Below, one piece after another: positions 43,019 through 51,862 of a stretch of DNA of 64,000 nt. How positions within the stretch are numbered: the stretch's first letter is position 1; every line of letters starts with the position of its first letter. Under the pieces are notes generated by a model, which made no database searches, was not told the DNA's origin, and saw only the letters and a program-made list of their open reading frames with translations. Source of the stretch: Motiliproteus sp963974645 (GTDB lineage Bacteria > Pseudomonadota > Gammaproteobacteria > Pseudomonadales > Balneatricaceae); NCBI GenBank assembly GCA_963974645.1, contig CAXBEA010000001.1, positions 40,804 to 104,803 of the forward strand, written 5' to 3'. The translations under genes were made by a program, and so were the position numbers.

Positions 43019-45316
43019 ATGGATACCATAAGGATAAACTCCTGGTCAGGGTGGCTGGGTAGCGTGGTACTTGCTGTCACTGTAGGGCTCAGCGGTTGCA
43101 GTGACGGCACGGATGGCGCAGTGGGCACTCAAGGCCCGGCAGGACCGAATTTTATCGTAGCCTCGGAGATCCCCGAAACCGTGGTGGCGACCATCGACAG
43201 CGCGACAGTCGCGGACGATGGTGCTCTGACCGTGAATTTCAGCATCGAGGATGAGCGCGGTAATGGTTTTGTTGGCTTGGCTGCCAACCAGATCCGCTTT
43301 ACCGTCGCCCAGCTGATTCCCGCCGGCGCGAATGGCGATGGCGAGCCGAGCAAGTGGCAGAGTTATATCAACAAAACAGAACAGGCACCCACGAATCCGC
43401 TTAAAGGTCCAGGTACCGTTAATCAATCCCAGGCCGATTCTGAAACAGCGACTCAAAGTGGGAGCTATACCGATAACGGCGATGGCAGCTACAGCTATAC
43501 CTTAACGGCCAACCTGAAGACCGCTGCCGCTCCGGCACTGGCCTACGATGCCAGCCGTACCCACAGAGTTGCCTTCCAGCTCAGCGGCGGGATGCCTGCT
43601 ACCAATGGTGTCTACGATTGGCGGCCTGACGGTGACACGGCCAACATGGAGACACGCGACCTAGTATCCAAAACCGCCTGTAACAGCTGTCACGGCGAGT
43701 TGGCCGTACATGGCGGCAGCCGGGTCGAGACGGGACTCTGTGTAACCTGTCACAACCCTGGTTCTATCGATGCCAACAGCGGCAATACGGTCGACTTCAA
43801 GGTGATGGTGCATAAGATTCACCGGGGTTCAAGTTTGCCCTCGGTGATAGGCGGCGATCCCTATAAAATATGGGGCTATAGGGACGGCGAACATGATTGG
43901 TCAAGTGTGGTATTCCCGCAGGACATTCGTAACTGTACGGTCTGTCATGACGAAACCGATATCGATAACAGCACCCCAGAGGCTGATAACTGGCGCATGG
44001 TGCCCACTATCGAAGCCTGTGGCTCTTGTCATGACGATGTAAACTTCGCGACGGGCGCGGGCCATGGCGGTGGTGCTCAGTCTGATAATGCAAGATGTAC
44101 CGAGTGCCATACGGATAACGTTCCCGCTTTATCCATCAGCGCCAAGCACCTCAATGTTGTCACTACCAATGCGTTGCTGGGCGCCAAGCTCACTGTGGTG
44201 CCCGAGGCGGTGCGTGTCACCGGTGCGGATGTTGAGGTTGATGTCCGGATTACCCTGGATGGCACTACGGTTGCCGCGTTGCTCGATGGTAGTGGTTTTG
44301 ATACCGCCCAGGCGGCTCAGATTGGTAAATACGGCAGTCGCGCCCCAGATAATGGTATGTTGGCGATCAACTGGGATAGTGGTGCTGGCTATCAGCTTAC
44401 AAATCAGACTGTAGCTTTGAATGACTGCGACGCTAAAGGTGCTGGGTTGTTTACCTGCGCTAAAACGGGTGTGTTAAAAAATGCCGATCGTAATATTGAT
44501 TCGGCAAGTGCCTCGGTCGATGTCATTAGCGTCACCACTGTAGGCTTGTTGGTGTGTGTTGATGAAAAGCTCGGAACTTTGGCGAACTGCTCTCCCTTAA
44601 CACCAGGTGGTCCTCCTACCGTTCCTCAGGCTATTGTGCCCCCTACAACAGTCTTCTTTATGGGTGATGGGACTCCGGCCGCGACAGGTGCTGGATACAA
44701 TAAAATTGGAGCTGATATCGACTCCTGTCGTAGCTGTCATTCTGACAACCAGTTCCATTATGCGGCGAGCGAACTGGTGCAGTGTAAAACCTGTCATAAC
44801 GCGACTAGAGACAGCAGTCGGACAGTCGGTGATCTGAAACGCCATGTGCACCGGTTCCATTCAGGGCTCGATGAAGATCCATTGGATGAGGATGATGTGC
44901 CTCGGGATCTGTTCCCCAACAAGGTCGATAACTGTAATGCCTGTCACGCGCAGGGGCAGATCGATCTACCTATCCAGCAAAACAAGCGTGCATCCATCGC
45001 CCGTAACGGCTTAAAGGATGGAGGTGGTGCCAATATCCTGGTCTACATCAGCCCGACAACAGTCGCTTGTGGCAGCTGTCACATTGCAACCCGCCTGGGA
45101 TATATCAATCCGGGATTGCCGGGATATATCGATCCCGCGTTGACTACAGTTGATCCTATGTCGGCTAAAGAGCAGGAAATTGTCAACCACATGATCCTCA
45201 ACGGGGCCGTGTTTGCAGCGTCAACCAGGGAAGCGGCGACCGGCAAAGAAGCCTGTTCTGTCTGTCATGCCATAGGCAGAGAGTTTGCGGTTGATACGGT
45301 GCATACCCTGAAATAA
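43019..45316 (+). CDS. surface decaheme c-type cytochrome lipoprotein, OmcA/MtrC family
   Basis: A 765-aa outer-surface cytochrome. The lipobox LSGC near residue 27 predicts a lipoprotein. Ten CxxCH sites come as two groups of five: CNSCH, CVTCH, CTVCH, CGSCH, CTECH at about residues 220-364, and CRSCH, CKTCH, CNACH, CGSCH, CSVCH at about 569-750. Beta-rich domains lie before the first group and between the groups, so the order is the four-domain beta-pentaheme-beta-pentaheme plan of MtrC and OmcA. It would be the terminal reductase for metal oxides, flavins or electrodes, or the first acceptor if the flow is inward. AAGGAAGG precedes ATG. A terminator follows. Confidence 0.95.
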   Translation: MDTIRINSWSGWLGSVVLAVTVGLSGCSDGTDGAVGTQGPAGPNFIVASEIPETVVATIDSATVADDGALTVNFSIEDERGNGFVGLAANQIRFTVAQLIPAGANGDGEPSKWQSYINKTEQAPTNPLKGPGTVNQSQADSETATQSGSYTDNGDGSYSYTLTANLKTAAAPALAYDASRTHRVAFQLSGGMPATNGVYDWRPDGDTANMETRDLVSKTACNSCHGELAVHGGSRVETGLCVTCHNPGSIDANSGNTVDFKVMVHKIHRGSSLPSVIGGDPYKIWGYRDGEHDWSSVVFPQDIRNCTVCHDETDIDNSTPEADNWRMVPTIEACGSCHDDVNFATGAGHGGGAQSDNARCTECHTDNVPALSISAKHLNVVTTNALLGAKLTVVPEAVRVTGADVEVDVRITLDGTTVAALLDGSGFDTAQAAQIGKYGSRAPDNGMLAINWDSGAGYQLTNQTVALNDCDAKGAGLFTCAKTGVLKNADRNIDSASASVDVISVTTVGLLVCVDEKLGTLANCSPLTPGGPPTVPQAIVPPTTVFFMGDGTPAATGAGYNKIGADIDSCRSCHSDNQFHYAASELVQCKTCHNATRDSSRTVGDLKRHVHRFHSGLDEDPLDEDDVPRDLFPNKVDNCNACHAQGQIDLPIQQNKRASIARNGLKDGGGANILVYISPTTVACGSCHIATRLGYINPGLPGYIDPALTTVDPMSAKEQEIVNHMILNGAVFAASTREAATGKEACSVCHAIGREFAVDTVHTLK

Positions 45317-45336
45317 ATCCAGTGCGCTAAACTCCC

Positions 45337-45366
45337 AAGGCCGAGTAATCATTACTCGGCCTTTTG
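45337..45366 (+). terminator. Rho-independent terminator of the cytochrome locus
   Basis: A 13-bp perfect inverted repeat AAGGCCGAGTAAT (45337-45349) and its complement (45351-45363) followed by TTTTG, 21 bases after the last cytochrome gene. Confidence 0.9.
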
Positions 45367-45368
45367 TT

Positions 45369-45576
45369 TGGTGCGCCAAGCCAGAAGGACGCTCCTTCGA
45401 TCAAGGAAACTGCCGCTAAGTATCGGGATGATCCTGAGGCCCAGAACACGCTGGGGGGCACACCTGACCTCATCGCCTGAGATTGAAATCGAGGTAAGGT
45501 CGAAAAATATAAGCAGTTTGAATCGAAATCCGAGGCTGATATCGATGAAGTGATCGAGTGGATTCTATCGAGCTAG
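45369..45576 (+). pseudogene. frameshifted second copy of the monoheme cytochrome
   Basis: The C-terminal two thirds of the first cytochrome of the locus appear again directly after the terminator, broken over three frames. SQKDAPSIKETAAKYR (about 45384-45431) matches SRQKDGPSIKETAKKYR; then HLTSSPEIEIEV in a second frame matches HLTSAPEIEVDG; then ESKSEADIDEVIEWIL in a third matches EPKSDGDLDEVIEWIL, ending at TAG 45576. The signal peptide and the CxxCH site are absent, so it cannot be a cytochrome. It is a remnant of a duplication or of an older gene order. Confidence 0.85.
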
Positions 45577-45720
45577 CCGAACTGTTCGATTACTGTAAGT
45601 CGTCCTGGTACAAGGGTCGATCAGGCAGGGTAGATTTAATGCAAGGGGCTCGTGAAACCTGGATCGCTCTATCGCGATGCAACCGCATTGGCTGCAAGGG
45701 TCTATGGATCAGCTATAGAT

Positions 45721-45751
45721 AAAAAACGGAACGCAGTGCGTTCCGTTTTTT
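45721..45751 (-). terminator. bidirectional terminator downstream of purB
   Basis: AAAAAACGGAACGCA (45721-45735) is followed after one base by its perfect complement (45737-45751). It has a T-run on both strands, so it can end purB (minus strand) and any rightward transcript from the cytochrome side. Confidence 0.9.
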
Positions 45752-45778
45752 ATTATTGCGCCGGCATGGAACGATCGA

Positions 45779-47146
45779 TTAGATCGCCTTCGCCTGAGCA
45801 ACGGCATTGCCGATGTAGTTCTGCGGGGTCAGCTCGCGGATCGCTTGCTTAGCCTCTTCGGGCAGCTCCAGCGGCTCGACAAACGCAGCCAGAATCTCCT
45901 TGGTAATGCGGTTGCCGCGGGTCAGTGCCTTGAGTTTCTCGTAGGGCTCGTCGATGCCGTAGCGGCGCATGATGGTCTGGATCGGTTCGGCCAGGACTTC
46001 CCAGCTATTATCCAGATCAGCGTTGATTCGCTCGGCATTCAGTTGCAGCTTGCTGATCCCTTTGAGGGTTGCCTGGTAAGCGATCAGGCTCTGGCCAAAA
46101 CCGACACCCAGGTTACGCAGTACCGTGGAGTCGGTCAGGTCACGTTGCCAGCGCGAGATCGGCAGCTTGGTGGCCAGATGGGCCATGATTGCGTTAGCAA
46201 TACCGAGGTTGCCTTCGGAGTTCTCGAAGTCGATAGGGTTGACCTTGTGCGGCATGGTGGAGGAGCCAACTTCGCCGGCGATGGTGCGCTGCTTGAAGTA
46301 GCCCAGCGACACGTAGCCCCAGATATCACGATCAAAATCGATCAGGATGGTGTTAAAACGTGCCACGGCATCGAACAGTTCGGCGATGTAATCGTGGGGT
46401 TCGATCTGGGTGGTGTAGGGGTTCCAGGTGAGTCCCAAGCCGGTTACAAAACTCTCGGCGCAGGCCTGCCAGTCGATGTCCGGGTAGGCAGACAGGTGGG
46501 CGTTGTAGTTGCCTACTGCACCATTGATCTTGCCTAGCAGTTCAACCTTGTTGATCTGTACTAACTGATGCCGCAAACGGGCGACCACGTTAGCCATCTC
46601 TTTCCCCAGGGTGGTCGGGGAGGCGGTCTGGCCGTGGGTACGTGACAGCATCGGCTGCTCGGCGAAATCGTGCGCCAACTGGGCGATGGCGTCGATCACC
46701 TGTTGCATCTGTACCGCAACTACTTCATCACGCGCGGTGCGCAGCATCAGGGCATGAGACAGGTTGTTAATATCTTCAGAGGTGCAGGCGAAGTGTACAA
46801 ATTCACTGATGGCATCCAGCTCGGTGTTGCTCTTGAGCTGCTCTTTGATGAAGTACTCAACCGCTTTTACATCATGGTTAGTGACGCTTTCGATCGCTTT
46901 AACCCGGAGGGCATCGGCTTCACTGAAGTTGCTGACAATACCGTCGAGGACGCGATTGGCTTCAGTGCTAAACGCTGGTACTTCGGTGATTTGGGGGTTT
47001 TTGGCTAGCTGTTGTAACCAGCGGATCTCTACTTCGACACGGAACCGGATCAAACCGTATTCGCTGACAATCGGACGCAGGGACGCGGTTTTGCTGCCGT
47101 AACGGCCATCAACCGGAGACAGGGCGGTAAGGGCTGAAAGCTCCAT
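45779..47146 (-). CDS. purB: adenylosuccinate lyase
   Basis: Catalyses two steps of purine synthesis: SAICAR to AICAR and adenylosuccinate to AMP. The 455-aa protein matches E. coli PurB closely: MELSALTALSPVDGRYGSK at the start, the signature GSSTMPHKVNPIDFENSEGN (the flexible catalytic loop) near residue 295 and HFACTSEDINNLSHALML near 112. I use ATG 47146, with GAGAG upstream, because it matches the usual start; GTG 47152 is two codons earlier. In E. coli it follows hflD directly; here the aminotransferase and binding-protein genes lie between. Confidence 0.97.
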   Translation of the reverse strand: MELSALTALSPVDGRYGSKTASLRPIVSEYGLIRFRVEVEIRWLQQLAKNPQITEVPAFSTEANRVLDGIVSNFSEADALRVKAIESVTNHDVKAVEYFIKEQLKSNTELDAISEFVHFACTSEDINNLSHALMLRTARDEVVAVQMQQVIDAIAQLAHDFAEQPMLSRTHGQTASPTTLGKEMANVVARLRHQLVQINKVELLGKINGAVGNYNAHLSAYPDIDWQACAESFVTGLGLTWNPYTTQIEPHDYIAELFDAVARFNTILIDFDRDIWGYVSLGYFKQRTIAGEVGSSTMPHKVNPIDFENSEGNLGIANAIMAHLATKLPISRWQRDLTDSTVLRNLGVGFGQSLIAYQATLKGISKLQLNAERINADLDNSWEVLAEPIQTIMRRYGIDEPYEKLKALTRGNRITKEILAAFVEPLELPEEAKQAIRELTPQNYIGNAVAQAKAI

Positions 47147-47425
47147 GGACACACTCTCTTAAAAGGAAAGGGGGGCAGAAAAAAAGAGCGAAAATTATAC
47201 ATGAAACGACTCGTTTAGGCAGCAAATTAGACGCTTAGCTTTTGCGGCCAGTTCCGGTGTTGCTGATCAGAGTCAATCCTGAGCAGTAGCAAAGCCAATG
47301 AGTAACAGGCTAGCGGACGAGCAGAGTTCTTATTGATCAGTGTCCGAACACTTGTGTGCCGGAGTGTATGCTGCAACGATCACCTATAATTGTATTAATG
47401 TAAGTTTGCTGTGGAGGCTGGGCTC

Positions 47426-48256
47426 ATGTTCCGTTGTCGGGGTACAAAACCATCATCCCAGAGGCGGTTTGGCGCCGCCGGGTCGCTGTGTGTAGGGCTC
47501 CTGTTAAATGCTAACGGGGGCCAGATACTGGCCGATGATCAGGTCAGGCTGATCGGGGCTGAGCTTGCTCCCTACGCTTATGATGTACAGGGACAGGTCG
47601 TTGGTCTGGGGGTTGAAATAATGCAGGAGATTGGCCGTCGGCTCGGTCATTCCGGTGATGTCAGTTTGATGCCTTTAAAACGTGCATTTCAACATACCCT
47701 CACGCAGTCGAATGTGCTGATGACGCCGATGGCGCGTGTTGCCTCCAGGGAGGGGCAGCTGCAGTGGGTGATCCACTACATTGATGACCGGTTTTTTTAT
47801 GTCAGCCGTGCCGGGGGTCCCAAGCTGACGCATGAGCTGGCCCGACAAGGCGGCACGTTTGGGGTTCTGGCCGGCTCGGCACCTCTGGCCCAGTTACGAC
47901 AGGGTGGGGTCAGTAACTACCTGGAACAGACTCGGGATACGGCTAATATCAATATGCTCAGGGTCGGTCGGATAGATGGATGGTTTACTTCGGCGATATT
48001 GTTCAGTGCGGCGCTTAAATCCAACCCGGAGCTGAGTCCGGCTGATTTTGTGATAGGTGATGTGCAAAGCTCACACTGCGTCTATATCGTCGCATCAAAC
48101 ACGATGCCGCAGACGCTGCTCGGTCCTTGGCAGCAAGCGTTCGAAACCATGCGGATTGACGGCACAGTTGCTGAAATTGTGGGTCGTCACCTTGGACCGG
48201 AGCTGCAGGCTCTGCTCGAAGATGAGCAGTCCTCCATTGTTTGTGGTAATCCCTAG
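47426..48256 (+). CDS. periplasmic substrate-binding protein (SBP_bac_3-like)
   Basis: A 276-aa exported protein with the fold of amino acid-type solute-binding proteins. A signal peptide (GSLCVGLLLNANGGQILA) is followed by LIGAELAPYAYDVQGQVVGLGVEIMQEIGRRLGH (two pieces, about residues 41-73) that reads like the start of these receptors, then VLMTPMARVASREGQLQWV. No permease or ATPase gene is adjacent, so it may serve a distant transporter or be a stand-alone sensor of the kind seen in Oceanospirillales. ATG 47426 has GGAGG eight bases upstream. It is inserted, on the opposite strand, between purB and the aminotransferase. Confidence 0.8.
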   Translation: MFRCRGTKPSSQRRFGAAGSLCVGLLLNANGGQILADDQVRLIGAELAPYAYDVQGQVVGLGVEIMQEIGRRLGHSGDVSLMPLKRAFQHTLTQSNVLMTPMARVASREGQLQWVIHYIDDRFFYVSRAGGPKLTHELARQGGTFGVLAGSAPLAQLRQGGVSNYLEQTRDTANINMLRVGRIDGWFTSAILFSAALKSNPELSPADFVIGDVQSSHCVYIVASNTMPQTLLGPWQQAFETMRIDGTVAEIVGRHLGPELQALLEDEQSSIVCGNP

Positions 48257-48428
48257 ACCTTGTGAGTCTACACATTCCACGTGACGTTAACCTTGGCTTG
48301 GGGCGTCAAGATGGCTGCTTAACCGCAGTCAGGAAGGGTTTAGGTTATCTGCGGCGGATTGTTAGCGGAGCAGGATCGCAGCAACGAGGGGATAAAAGGA
48401 TGAGTGTTAACAGAGTAGCGGTTGCAAG

Positions 48429-48450
48429 TGGGGGGCTGTTCAGCCCCCCA
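48429..48450. terminator. GC-rich hairpin after the aminotransferase gene
   Basis: TGGGGGGCT (48429-48437) pairs perfectly with AGCCCCCCA (48442-48450) over a 4-base loop. No T-run follows on either strand, so termination strength is uncertain. It lies 12 bases from the 3' end of the aminotransferase gene. Confidence 0.5.
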
Positions 48451-48462
48451 TGCAGCAGCGGA

Positions 48463-49668
48463 TTAATCCAGTACGCGCACAATCGCCTGGCACAGACGGT
48501 CAAGATTACTGGAGGTCATGCCCGCCACGTTGATGCGCCCTGAACCCACAATATAGATAGCATCCTCAACTTGGAGACGCTTGACTTGATCAGGGGTCAA
48601 CCCAGAGAAGGAGAACATGCCGCGCTGCTCAGCGATGAAGCTGAAGTCCTGTTGCACGCCGCTTTCTGCCAACCGCTGGGTAAATTGCTGCCGCATCGAC
48701 AGGATACGGCTGCGCATCGCCGTCAGTTCTTGTTGCCACTGCTGGCGCAGTTCCGAACTGTTGATGATAGTGCTGACAATCGCCCCGCCATGGTGGGGGG
48801 GCATCGAGTAGTTACCCCGAATGCAGTAGTTGATCTGGCTGAACGCAGCTTGGGCATCGCGCTCGCTCGCGGCTATGACGGTCAGGGCGCCGATACGCTC
48901 GTTGTAAAGACCGAAGTTTTTAGAGCAGGAACTGGCGATCAGCATATCCGGGCAGTATTCGGCGAGGATGTTGATCCCCTTGGCATCTTCCTCGAGCCCT
49001 TCGGCAAATCCCAGGTAAGCGCTGTCGATAAAGGGCATCAGGCCCCGCTCTTGTAGCAAGGCGCCGACCTGATGCCACTGCTTGGCATTCAGATCAAGTC
49101 CGGTTGGGTTGTGGCAGCAGGCGTGGAGTAACACCACATCACCGGCGGGTACCGTCTGCAGGCTGGCTATCATTCCGGCAAAGTCCAGGCTCTGGCTCGT
49201 CGCGTCATAATAGCGGTAGTCACCCACTTCTAATCCAGCGGATTCGAAGATGTTGTAGTGGTTGGCCCAGGTGGGGTTACTGACCCAGATCTTGGCCTGG
49301 GGCAGGGCGCGGTGGATAAAGTCAGCGCCGACCCTGAGTGCGCCAGTACCGCCCGGTGTTTGTGATGTCGCTACTCGTCCACCCCTCAGTAGTTTCTGGC
49401 CTGCAGCATAGGCGGCGGGAAACAGTAGTTGTTCGATCGCCTTGCCAAACGCCGGGTCACCGGAAGGACCGATGTAAGTTTTGGTGTTCTGGGTTTCCAG
49501 CAGATAAGCCTCGGCCTTTTTAACCGATGCCAGTATGGACGTATGTCCCTCTTCATCCTTGTAGACACCCACGCCGAGATCGATCTTGTCGGAGCGAGAG
49601 TCCGCTTTATAGGCGGTCATAAGTGCCAGCAGGGGATCTCCTGCCGTGGGTTGGAGTGTTGCAAACAT
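48463..49668 (-). CDS. aromatic amino acid aminotransferase (TyrB/AspC family)
   Basis: PLP enzyme of class I that transfers amino groups between aromatic amino acids or aspartate and 2-oxoglutarate. The 401-aa length is normal. The PLP lysine is in SSCSKNFGLYNERIG near residue 250; LHACCHNPTGLDL near 180 and YCIRGNYSMPPHHGGAIV near 285 are class marks, the last one containing substrate-arginine context. TyrB and AspC cannot be separated by eye, so the symbol is left blank. It is a single gene ahead of purB, with no aromatic pathway neighbours. Confidence 0.93.
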   Translation of the reverse strand: MFATLQPTAGDPLLALMTAYKADSRSDKIDLGVGVYKDEEGHTSILASVKKAEAYLLETQNTKTYIGPSGDPAFGKAIEQLLFPAAYAAGQKLLRGGRVATSQTPGGTGALRVGADFIHRALPQAKIWVSNPTWANHYNIFESAGLEVGDYRYYDATSQSLDFAGMIASLQTVPAGDVVLLHACCHNPTGLDLNAKQWHQVGALLQERGLMPFIDSAYLGFAEGLEEDAKGINILAEYCPDMLIASSCSKNFGLYNERIGALTVIAASERDAQAAFSQINYCIRGNYSMPPHHGGAIVSTIINSSELRQQWQQELTAMRSRILSMRQQFTQRLAESGVQQDFSFIAEQRGMFSFSGLTPDQVKRLQVEDAIYIVGSGRINVAGMTSSNLDRLCQAIVRVLD

Positions 49669-49766
49669 GCTTCTGGTTCCTAGTTAAGGTGTCGAACACC
49701 GAGAAAGGCTGGGGTTGCCGACGCTAATCACTGGTCGGGTTGTTATAAGGCGCTATTAGATCAGGG

Positions 49767-50465
49767 TCAATGGGTTTGTGCCGATTGTAAAATACGCTTG
49801 GCGGATTCTCCAACACGTGAGCGAAAAAACAGCAGATGCCAGCGTCGTCCTCCGACCTGGTGCCATAAGATCGCTGAGCGGATGCCCGCGAGCAGCAGCG
49901 CTCGAATCTTTTCGGCGTTGTCGGTGTTTTTCAGATGACGGGGTTCACCGGTGACCTGTACCCGGAAGCTGAAGGTGCTCAGCGTCTCCTGGTAGAGGGA
50001 AGCGATGTTGGCCACGACCGCGCTGCGTGCGTAATTAAGCGGCAGCTCTTGAGCATTAGCAGCGGTTGCTGCGCCGTCGTTGTCTTTGGAGGTGTAAAAC
50101 ATGGCCTGCTGTCCGATCTGCTCGAGCCGCTTGCCAATCTGCTCCAGCATCTTCGGGTGCTTGCGCAGGCGGCTTTCCAGGTGCAGGAGCCCCATCGCGT
50201 AGCGGGTCACATCTTTATTCACCGAAGATCCTCTGGCACTCAGATCCTGGGCCATCTTTAGACCGGTTTGAAGGTTGAACGGAAGTTCATTGGCGCCACC
50301 AAATACATCTTCAGTAACCTCGGGCGAGGTGATAAAGATGCTGTTAATACTGGCTTCAAAGCTGTTCTGCGGAATCATACCGCGCTTGGCGATTTGATCG
50401 ACTAGGCTGGCTGCCTGAAAAATTCCAGCGAGGGCGATAGTTTGTTGATCTAGGCTACGTGACAT
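49767..50465 (-). CDS. hflD: high frequency lysogenization protein HflD homologue
   Basis: A 232-aa peripheral membrane protein of the HflD family. In E. coli it influences the lambda CII decision; its normal role is unclear. Family marks are QTIALAGIFQAASLVDQIAKRG at residues 8-29, LPFNLQTGLKMAQDLS at about 61 and the C-terminal RALLLAGIRSAILWHQVGGRRW. Length is slightly greater than E. coli HflD (213). It follows mnmA with a 79-base gap on the same strand, as in E. coli, so the gene order nudJ-mnmA-hflD is conserved. Confidence 0.92.
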   Translation of the reverse strand: MSRSLDQQTIALAGIFQAASLVDQIAKRGMIPQNSFEASINSIFITSPEVTEDVFGGANELPFNLQTGLKMAQDLSARGSSVNKDVTRYAMGLLHLESRLRKHPKMLEQIGKRLEQIGQQAMFYTSKDNDGAATAANAQELPLNYARSAVVANIASLYQETLSTFSFRVQVTGEPRHLKNTDNAEKIRALLLAGIRSAILWHQVGGRRWHLLFFRSRVGESAKRILQSAQTH

Positions 50466-50544
50466 GGGCGGGCCTTGTGGGATTGATGGACGGTTGTTTG
50501 GGTGCTTCTAGTGACGCTGTAGCCTAGTAATATTGGCATGACAA

Positions 50545-51717
50545 TTAATCGGCGGTAGTTTCGATAACGCCACCGCCCAAGCAGAGTTCATCAAGATAAA
50601 ACACTACCGACTGACCCGGCGTTACCGCTCTTTGGGGTTGATCAAATTCGACCTGATAGCGGCTGTTGTGCGAGGTATCGATGGCGTTTTCTGCAGCGAT
50701 AGCCGAGAGGGTACAGGACTGATCATCCTGGCGGTAACGGGTTTTGGCGGTGCAGCGACAGGGGAGTTGCGGACCCTGGCCATCCACCCAATCGATCTGG
50801 CTGGCGGTTAACGAGCGGCTAAACAGCAACGGGTGTTGCCCTCCCTGAACGGCGACGAGTACGTTACGGTCCAGCTCTTTCTGGGCCACGAACCAGGGTT
50901 GGTCGGGAAACTGGCTCAGGCCACCGATCCCTAAGCCTTGGCGTTGGCCAATGGTGTGGTACATCAATCCTTGATGACGACCGATCTTGATCCCCTCGGG
51001 GGTCTCTATATCGCCCGGTTGTGCAGGCAGGTATTGCTGTAAAAAATCACGAAAACGACGTTCACCGATAAAACAGATTCCGGTGCTGTCTTTCTTGTTA
51101 TGGGTGATCAGGTCGTGCGCCTCGGCGATCCTGCGTACTTCAGGCTTGGCCAGTTCGCCGACCGGAAACAGGGTCTGGGCAATTTCAGCTTCGCCTACCG
51201 CATGCAGGAAGTAACTTTGGTCCTTGTTGCTGTCCAATCCTCGCAGTAGCTCTACCCTGCCAGCAAGATCGCGACGCCGGACATAGTGGCCGGTAGCTAT
51301 ATAACTGGCTCCCAGTTGCTTGGCGTAATCCAGGAATGCTTTGAATTTGATCTCTTTGTTGCAGAGGATGTCGGGATTAGGGGTTCGTCCTGCTTTGTAC
51401 TCACTCAGGAAATGTTCGAAAACATTGTCCCAGTATTCCGCTGCAAAGTTGGCCGTATGTAGCTTGATCCCTAGCTTGTCGGACACGGCCTGGGCATCGG
51501 CAAGATCATCCATGGCGGTGCAGTACTCGGAGCCGTCGTCTTCGTCCCAGTTCTTCATGAACAGGCCTTCAACCTGATACCCCTGTTGCTGGAGTAGCAG
51601 CGCGGAGACTGAAGAATCGACACCGCCGGACATGCCGACAATGACTGTGATTGGCGTAGCTGTTGCGGGTGCAACTGCTGATGCAAGGATTTGGCAGGTG
51701 GTACTGTTATCGGGCAT
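50545..51717 (-). CDS. mnmA: tRNA-specific 2-thiouridylase
   Basis: ATP-dependent enzyme that puts sulfur at position 2 of uridine 34 in tRNAs for Lys, Glu and Gln. The PP-loop GMSGGVDSSVSALLL is at about residues 28-42; the two catalytic cysteines are in PNPDILCNKEIKF (near 121) and STGICFIGERRFRDFL (near 219). The 390-aa length, from ATG 51717, is a little longer than E. coli because of a Ser/Thr/Ala-rich N-terminal extension; the open frame goes on to 51780. Its product is the substrate of MnmH, also in this window. It lies between nudJ and hflD. Confidence 0.96.
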   Translation of the reverse strand: MPDNSTTCQILASAVAPATATPITVIVGMSGGVDSSVSALLLQQQGYQVEGLFMKNWDEDDGSEYCTAMDDLADAQAVSDKLGIKLHTANFAAEYWDNVFEHFLSEYKAGRTPNPDILCNKEIKFKAFLDYAKQLGASYIATGHYVRRRDLAGRVELLRGLDSNKDQSYFLHAVGEAEIAQTLFPVGELAKPEVRRIAEAHDLITHNKKDSTGICFIGERRFRDFLQQYLPAQPGDIETPEGIKIGRHQGLMYHTIGQRQGLGIGGLSQFPDQPWFVAQKELDRNVLVAVQGGQHPLLFSRSLTASQIDWVDGQGPQLPCRCTAKTRYRQDDQSCTLSAIAAENAIDTSHNSRYQVEFDQPQRAVTPGQSVVFYLDELCLGGGVIETTAD

Positions 51718-51803
51718 GGGGTAAAACGACTCAGGCGAAAACAATTCAGGGGAATAACAAGCCGCTATTGTACCGATCAAGAGCGATCGGGGATAGCAAG
51801 CGG

Positions 51804-51831
51804 TTCAGTCCAATCGATTCAGTCCAATCGG
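51804..51831. repeat. 14-bp tandem repeat x2 between mnmA and nudJ
   Basis: Two copies of TTCAGTCCAATCG with A or G as the last base, in the gap between the two genes. Confidence 0.85.
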
Positions 51832-51862
51832 TTTAAACAAAGGCTTCAAGCTAAAGTCGCGA

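Noticed and set aside
47010..47019. TGTTGTAAC-like match to the core of an E. coli Ter site
   Set aside because: It lies inside purB coding sequence and the flanking bases do not fit the Ter consensus, so it is probably coincidence.
48429..48450. GC-rich palindrome considered as an operator
   Set aside because: Its place just after the aminotransferase gene makes a transcription end signal more likely than an operator.
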